Source: Myotis daubentonii
Taxonomy: Eukaryota > Chordata > Mammalia > Chiroptera > Vespertilionidae
DNA: 64,000 nt
Reading direction: 5' to 3'
NCBI RefSeq assembly: GCF_963259705.1
Contig: NC_081850.1
Location: 36,069,892 to 36,133,891 of the forward strand
Position 1 is the stretch's first letter, and each line of letters opens with the position of its first letter. A program made the position numbers and the translations under genes. Of the stretch, positions 57,952 through 64,000 are shown in pieces. A model generated the notes under the pieces. The model saw only the letters and a list, made by a program, of their open reading frames with translations, was not told the origin of the DNA and made no database searches.

Positions 57952-59077
57952 GGTTTGCTGTAATGTTTTAATTGTAGATCCAATTGCTTTGCTACCCAGG
58001 TTCTTTTGGGGATGGTGCTACTGGTGTGATCTCTCAGGTCTCCTGGGCTTGGTAATCTAGCATAGCTCTCTACTTGAGCTATTTGGGTTCTCTTGATGTA
58101 GGCCTGTGAGCTGGAAATGCGCAACTGCAGTGTCTAGAAGTCAGCAGTAGCCATGGAGGGGGTGTTCCAATTTTTGCTGTCTTATGCCCTTGATTGAAGT
58201 CACGCATGCCCAGCGGGGACTCACAGTGGCACTGGAAGAGCGTGCAACTGTAGTGTCCAGAGTTCTGCAGCTGTGGGGTGGGCAAACTCAGTTTTTGCTG
58301 CTGCACCTGTAGTGGATAGGCGTCTGCTCCCAGTGGCGGCTCACAGGAGAACCAGCAGTGCATTTGCCAGTGTGGCTTACTGATGTACTCTGAAGGGCCC
58401 TGACACAGAAACCATGTAATTGAGGCATCTGTGGGCAGGTATCCAGGGTAAATGAGTTCAAAATTTCTACTGCCAGAGGGAATGCGTCCCTGTTTGTCCA
58501 AGATCGCACCTAGCAGGAGCTTGCAGCAGCTCCCACGAGCTCCCTGTGGATAGAAGGGCTCTGGGTGCCTGCTCCTTGGAAATGCACGACTGTGGTGGTG
58601 AGTTTGCTGGAACAGAACTCTGACACATTCTGAGGGGGCCCTGGCGCTAAAGATGCGTAGCTGGGTTGTCTGTGGGCAGTTATTCAGGAAGAAGGAATTT
58701 AGGATTTCTACTGCGGGCAGCGCGCCCTTGTCTGTTCAAAATCACACCCAGCAGGGGTTCATAGTGGCATCCAAGAGCTGCCTATGGAGTGGTGTAACCT
58801 GGAAGTCTGCGCACTGGAAACACGTGAATGTTGGAAACGCGCGAATGTGGAATCCAGCGTTCTACTGCTGGGGAGGGAGGAAGTTGCACTTACTACTGTG
58901 GGAGCAGTGCACCTTTGGAGGTGGAAGTCCAAGGGTCTGCGGGTCTGTGGGTGGGGCAGCAGGATTCTGGCTGGAGTGGCTGCTGGGTCGTGGGCAGTGT
59001 CCAAGGCCTGTCTGGGTGGTGGTGCTTATGAGTTCCTAGAAGAGGCCTCTCTCCCCTTCAAGATGGCGTGGGTTCTC
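57952..59077 (-). promoter_or_regulatory. L1 5' UTR / internal promoter with repeated units
   Basis: 58372-58560 and 58603-58795 are imperfect tandem copies ('gagg/tcgttgtctgtgggcag' and 'aatttctactgcc' versus 'gatttctactgcg', 'cacctagcaggagc' versus 'cacccagcaggggt'). It is G+C-richer and CpG-bearing compared with the ORFs. Its terminus on the plus strand is 'aagatggcgtggg'. Confidence 0.7.
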
Positions 59078-59089
59078 GAGAACTCTGAT

Positions 59090-59899
59090 TTTTAACTAAG
59101 TACATAATGGCCAACCTAAAACACAGTTGCACTGACTCCCTTTCAGGTACTTTTGGCCACGTGATACGTTTCAGCCAATGAGAGGCAAGCTGAGGCATTT
59201 GAGTGATAATCCTTGACTCTCCTCATTCCTGTTTTTAGAACACAGATATGATGGCTGAGTTTCATCAACCATTTTGGACCATGAGGGGACCTTGAGAATA
59301 GAATCCAGGTGCTAGACTAGAGGTGGCCAAGCAGAAAGATACATGACTGATTCCCTACAGAGGCCACTATCCTACCATAACAGCCCCAATCCACCTGCAT
59401 TTTATACAACAAAGGGGGATAAAATAAATCTGGCAAGTTTTTTTCTCCTAAATGCAAATTCAGACACATCTAGCATATATACCCTGTTTTCCCTCTTTTC
59501 TTTTTCTATCTAGTGTGAATGGGTGCTATAGAAGAGATACAGCACCTGCTGATACTGGAGATGCAGCAGGTAGTGGAAAAGAGAGAAGCATCTGTTTCAT
59601 GCCTTCTAGTCTTCCACCATGATTCCCATTGGCCAAACCTAGCCAGAGCCATTGTCAGAGAAGTCACAGGGGACAGCCTTCTCCAATGCAGAACAGAGCC
59701 AGAAAAGTTCAGGGGATGGATTTGAGAACAAACAGGCAAATGACATGGCCAGCCCAGGGATAGTTAACTAAATGAAGACCTCTATGTAAAGCATTTAGCA
59801 CAGTCCCTGCTACATCATAGGCATACCATAACACCGGCTCTCTTCCCCTTCACTGATCTCTTTTCTGCATTATAGATTCACACAATCATTCATCATTAC
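59090..59899. other. unique DNA, nothing recognised
   Basis: Opposite-strand frames at 59506-59739 have no domain. Confidence 0.45.
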
Positions 59900-61160
59900 A
59901 TCTATCCCATATAGATAGTCCACAGGCACCTCCACTCAATTGTCAAAGACAGAATTCAGTACCTTCTGCCTCTACAAAATTCCCCCACTCCTGTGTTCTA
60001 ATACAGATGGTGGAATCACTACTATTCTAATCACTGTCTTTAAATCTCAGTGTCCTATTAAACTCTTCCCTCTTTGTAAACCTCTCTTCCCCACATCCAT
60101 GGAGTTACTAAAACACAGACTCCTGCCTGCATGAACTTCCCAGCTATCCCCTCTAACTCTCAAGGCCATGCATGAATCTACACTGCTCTTAGCATCACCA
60201 CACCTTCTCACACAGAGGCTCTGCCCTTTGCTGTTTGTCTATACTAACTGGATTTCTGTTCTACTTTATCACCAGCTCCCTATTTTTTGGCTCACATGAG
60301 GCTTTGCATTTCAGTGTCTCAGATTCAACTTCTTGGCCTCCTTTCATCATCAGTTACATAGTTAATTAACAAATTTCTTTTAGGTTAAGTTCACAAAAGC
60401 AAGACTTTTATTGGGCCCCATTCATATTTTCTTGCTACACCACGAAATTGATAGCCTATAAATCAACTGACCATGTACGCTATGTCTAACATGGCTTGTC
60501 CATCAGGGCTCGAAAGGGGGCAATACAGGCTAAAATTTATATCTCTTAAACAGCCTTATTGCTAAAAACTATTCTTCTCAAACTCAGTTATAATTATAGC
60601 ATTCTCTTGATCAAAATGCTCTAAGACTTTGATGACTACTCACAACAAGAAGTGGAAAAATGTGAGCCTTAAAAAATTTAATAGGAAATACTTCCACTAT
60701 TAAGAAGTATTATCACTTTGGGATTCAGGAAATGGTAATAAAATGTGCTCACTAGGAATTTTTCACAACATGGGAATAATCTCCAATGGACTTTTCTACA
60801 CTCATCCTATGCTCCAGTGTCTTGAATCCAGTGTCTGGGACTTACTCTCCATTTCCAAAGATAGCCTCCAAAGTCTCTTCTTAGAGCTTCTATTCTCTGT
60901 GTCAGGAATGCTTTTTCCTTTGATATTTTCAACATGTTGAGCTCCTTCTTACCAAGCCTAAGAAATTCCAACATGGTCTTTGCAATGCTCTTGCTGCTTA
61001 TAACCCCAGACAGAATTAGTCCCTTCTGAATATGTATGTCCTCCCTACCCTATAAACACCAAGAGATCAGGGACAATATCTGTTTTGTTGACCATAGTAT
61101 CCCCAGTACTCAGGAGAGACCTTGGCTTAGCAAATGCTTAATACATATCTTTTGAACAAC
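59900..61160 (+). mobile_element. L2 LINE remnant with recognisable 3' end
   Basis: The 3' end is clear: 'ataaacaccaagagatcaggg', 'tctgttttgttgaccatagt', 'atccccagtactcagg' and 'gcaaatgcttaatacatatc'. The upstream part is pyrimidine-rich, L2-like and strongly diverged. Confidence 0.65.
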
Positions 61161-61239
61161 TGTGCAACCCATAACACATCATTTCTTCCCCACATTTCCA
61201 TTGCAGCACAGATATCACCTGCCTTAGATTTCAGCCATG

Positions 61240-61360
61240 TCAGTTCTTATCTCTACTTCCTAATAGATAGTAAGACTACATCTAATTAATCTTTCATCTC
61301 CCATGTACCTAGAAGACTACTTCAAACAATAAATGTTTATGAAATGGAAACTTGAATGTA
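61240..61360 (+). mobile_element. possible second L2 3' end
   Basis: 'cctaatagatagtaagactac' and 'caaacaataaatgtttatgaa' resemble the L2 3' UTR ending. Confidence 0.4.
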
Positions 61361-61540
61361 TTTATTCCTTTTGTGTTCAAAGAAAGATTTGGATATAAGA
61401 TACTTTTCTCTTCACAAAGGGAAAATAAATTAACATTTGGAATCCTGGCTGTGCAGAGAAAATAGAAATCTCTAAAAAAATGGAATAAAATTTAAGCTTT
61501 TAACATTCCTTAATTATAACACTTTAAACTGAAATAACTA

Positions 61541-62589
61541 TCCTATCTAATAAAAGAGAAAAATGGTAATTGGCGTACGACGATACCCTTTTCATTGGCT
61601 AATCAGGGCTATATGCAAATTAACTGCCAACTAAGATTGGCAGTTAACTGCCAACAAGATGGCGGTTAATTTGCATATGTAGGCACAATGCAGGGAGGCG
61701 AAAGGGAAAGCAGGAAGAAGCCCCCTGCCACTGACAATGATCGGAAACCCAGGGGGGAGCTAAGAGCTGGGGGGCAGGGCAAAGGTGGCCCTGGGGCCGC
61801 CTTTGCCCTGCCCCCCAGCCATGATCGGAGAATCAGGTGCCTTTGCCGCCCTGGCCAGTGATAGCAGGAAGTAGGGGTGGAGCCAGCAATGGGAGCTGGG
61901 CATGGTCGAAGCTGGCAGTCCCGGGAGCTAGGGGTCCCTTGCCTGGGCCTAAAGCGAAGCCCACGATCGCGGGGCTGCTGCCACTGCAGGGCCCCGCTGC
62001 CCGGGCCGGACTCCTCAGCCAGAGGCGTCCTGCAGGGGAAGGGGCAGAGTCTGCAACCGCGGGGAGCTGGGGGTCCCCTGCCCAGGCCTGACACCTCTGC
62101 CAGAGGCCTCAGGCCTGGTCAAGGGGCCGATCCGGTGATTGGTGATCGGAGGGTGATGAGGGTCAACTCCTCTGGCCGAGGCATCAGGCCTGGGCGGGGG
62201 ACGGAGCCGGGGATTGGGGGGATATGATGGTCCCCTTGCCCAGGCCTGAAGCCTGGGTCAGAGGCGTCAGGCTTGGGCAGGGGGTGGAGCAAGCGATCAG
62301 AGGGAGATGGGGGTCCCCTGCCCAGGCATGATTCCTGGGCCAGAGGCCTCAGGCCTGGGCGGGGGCCAGAGCCAGTGATCAGGGGGAGATGGGGGTCCCC
62401 TGTCCAAGCCTGACACCTCTGGCGGAGGCGTCAGGCCTGGGCAAGGGGCCGATCAGGCGATCGGAGGGTGATGGGGGTCAACGCCTGAGGGCTCCCAGTA
62501 TGTGAGAGGGGGCAGGCTGGGCTGAGGGACACTCCCCCCCCCCCACACACACACACCCAGTGCACGAATTTCGTGCACCGGGCCCCTAG
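61541..62589 (+). mobile_element. non-autonomous Helitron, 1.05 kb, both ends intact
   Basis: TCCTATCTAATAAAAGAG follows A (61540). The 3' hairpin gtgcacgaatttcgtgcac is at 62560-62578 and CTAG at 62586-62589, before host T. The interior holds tandem units of about 85 bp (61930-62490). No Rep/helicase frame is present; the 142-codon frame is not a gene. The intact termini suggest a fairly recent copy. Confidence 0.95.
61930..62490. repeat. minisatellite in Helitron, period about 85 bp
   Basis: 'gggtcccctgcccaggc' and 'gcctcaggcctgggc' variants recur about six times. Confidence 0.8.
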
Positions 62590-62590
62590 T

Positions 62591-62852
62591 TTCCATAATA
62601 AGCAATCAACATTGTTTTCATACTGCTGGTCATTACTGTAAAAAATAGTCTTGAACCTTGAGTTACAGAACAAATATATACTTTCTATTACGGGAAAAAT
62701 TATCTTATTTCTAAATCTAAGTAATCTTAGGTAAAGATTGTTTTCAAAATTTATAGGTAGTGTCCTGTTATGACCAACAACTATAGAGTGCTTGCAAAAA
62801 CAATTATTGCTTTAAATAATCAGTTATGGTAACTTTAACAGAAACAATGTGA
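62591..62852. other. unique DNA
   Basis: No signal recognised. Confidence 0.5.
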
Positions 62853-62872
62853 ATTTTAAAAAATACACTTTA

Positions 62873-63081
62873 GTGCTAGCCAGTTTTGCTCAGTGGATAG
62901 AGCATCAGCCTGCGGTCTGAAGGGACCTGGGTTTGATTCCAGGCAAGGGCACATGCCTGGGTTGTGGGCTCGATCCCCAGTATGGAGTGTGCAGGAGGCA
63001 GCTGATCAATGATTATCTCTCATCATTGATGTTTCTATCTCTCTCTCCCTCTCCCTTCCTCTCTCTGAAATAAAAAAAGAT
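62873..63081 (+). mobile_element. VES SINE, young-looking
   Basis: The A box ttgctcagtggatagagc and B box gggtttgattcc are clear, with a full body. A perfect 20-bp duplication attttaaaaaatacacttta is at 62853-62872 and 63082-63101. Confidence 0.97.
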
Positions 63082-63101
63082 ATTTTAAAAAATACACTTT
63101 A

Positions 63102-64000
63102 ACTCTTTGGTCAAAGGTAACAGTGAGTGGAATTACACTAAATATTTCTGATTTTATTTTGCAGGAGAAATTGATTTTTTAACTGAATCAAAGGTAAAGA
63201 CCTATTCTTTGAGGACAATGCTGAGGAACTGAGGAAGTCATGAAGAAAGTACTCATACAGATTTACACAAGATGAAGTTCAAAGTATAAGGAAGAATAGG
63301 TCTCCCATGTTCCATTCATGAAAGTTAAAAAAACAGAAACATAAATTCTTCTGTCCTTTCTGGTACTTCTGATCTTCACTCTCCCCAACCCTCCATTCTC
63401 CTTCACTCTGACTTGCCTTCACAAGACAACATTGCTCTTTGGTTGGGGTTAATGTATACTTGAGTGACCTCACTTCTCTCCTGGGCCAGCAGCAGTAAAT
63501 CCCCAAAGCCCTATCTTGAGTTTGTATGGGAAGTACAGCCCAGGCACAGCTTGCTTCTGAGAGATGCAGCCAAGACCTGCTTGCTTGTTCTGTTCTGGAT
63601 CTCCTGAACAATTTAGGTGGAAGAAGCCAGACCAGCCTTTCCATTTAGCCTGCCTTCCGTGCTGCGGGGGAAGGGTGAAAGGAGGCACCACATTGATTTT
63701 CGTTCCATCCTCACTGTTACTAAAGTTCACCCTTGATATCTCAACAGGGCTATTAAAAGCATTTTTAGTGTATCAGTGTTTGTTGTGTGAAGCTCTTCTG
63801 TACATCGCAAGATGTCTTTCTTCTCTGCTTCCCACCATTAAATTCCAGGAATGCCCTCAGACATTGTGAGCACTAACCCCCACCTCACACACATGCACAT
63901 GCTTGTTCTAGAAGGATGGTATAGCCCCTGTGTCTTGGCTTCCTTCTAGTCCAAAATTAAAACCTGGAGATGGCTGAGCCTTAATCTCCCACACAAATAG
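63102..64000. other. unique DNA, nothing recognised
   Basis: Frames of 86-121 codons occur on both strands at 63279-63869 but show no domain, and they overlap each other. Confidence 0.45.

Larger units (their letters stand above)
52920..59077 (-). mobile_element. near full-length L1 retrotransposon, broken
   Basis: About 6.16 kb on the minus strand: 5' UTR about 57952-59077, ORF1 about 56990-57951, ORF2 about 53081-56960, 3' UTR 52920-53080. Identical 12-bp duplications gagaactctgat sit at 52908-52919 and 59078-59089. Multiple frameshifts and stops make it inactive. It is the best-preserved autonomous element in the window. Confidence 0.97.

Noticed and set aside
62873..62960. tRNA gene, and similar tRNA-like heads at 2006, 9082, 40026 and 45321
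   Set aside because: A and B boxes are present, but each is the head of a SINE with a long body, A tail and target duplication.

Overview
The window is mammalian nuclear DNA, almost certainly from a vespertilionid bat. Three marks support this. There are many tRNA-derived VES SINEs (A box TGGCTCAGTGG, B box GGTTCGATTCC, body ending in CCTTCC..TGAAATCAATAAAA). There are many HeliBat-type Helitrons (5' TCCTATCTAATAAAAGAG, 3' palindromic hairpin followed by GGGCCTCTAG, always inserted between A and T). There is also a SPIN hAT element and a bat-type non-autonomous hAT. No host protein-coding gene, rRNA, functional tRNA or CRISPR array could be supported. I read the window as intergenic or intronic DNA dominated by transposable elements of several ages. 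All names of repeat families come from recognition by eye, not from a search.

Layout. 1-5 kb: unique DNA, one VES, an old L2. 4.7-6.8 kb: a minus-strand Helitron that seems to carry foreign DNA, then a hAT-like fold-back element. 7-11 kb: microsatellites, a diverged repeat pair, MIRs and a dimer-like VES. 11.2-13.5 kb: an L1 ORF2 fragment split exactly by a composite of three Helitron units. 14.2-18 kb: an L1M end, a ~3 kb inverted duplication of gene-like DNA with a large AAGGG repeat in one arm, then two tandem Helitron units and a SINE head. 18-29 kb: old L2, CR1/L3, MIR, Charlie-like hAT and L1M remnants in otherwise unique DNA. 29-36 kb: a 153-bp Helitron, an MLT1-like LTR, MIRs, a possible conserved non-coding block near 34 kb and an ~0.9 kb Helitron. 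36-41 kb: L1 and L2 ends, SPIN with a perfect 8-bp target duplication, and a hAT with a VES nested in it. 41.8-43.85 kb: a second copy, inverted, of the three-unit Helitron composite, with its 47-bp minisatellite expanded to about 19 units. 45-52 kb: VES, L2, L1 pieces and a Helitron 5' end. 52.7-59.1 kb: a near full-length but broken L1 on the minus strand, with a VES inserted into the same target site. 59-64 kb: L2, a 1.05-kb Helitron, and a young VES with a perfect 20-bp duplication.

The strongest leads are: (1) the three-unit Helitron composite found twice with the same unit order, which suggests it moves as one unit; (2) the inverted gene-like duplication at 14.49-17.44 kb next to Helitron ends; (3) the Helitron at 4.7-5.7 kb with a GC-rich insert; (4) the triple use of one L1-endonuclease site at 52.7-59.1 kb.
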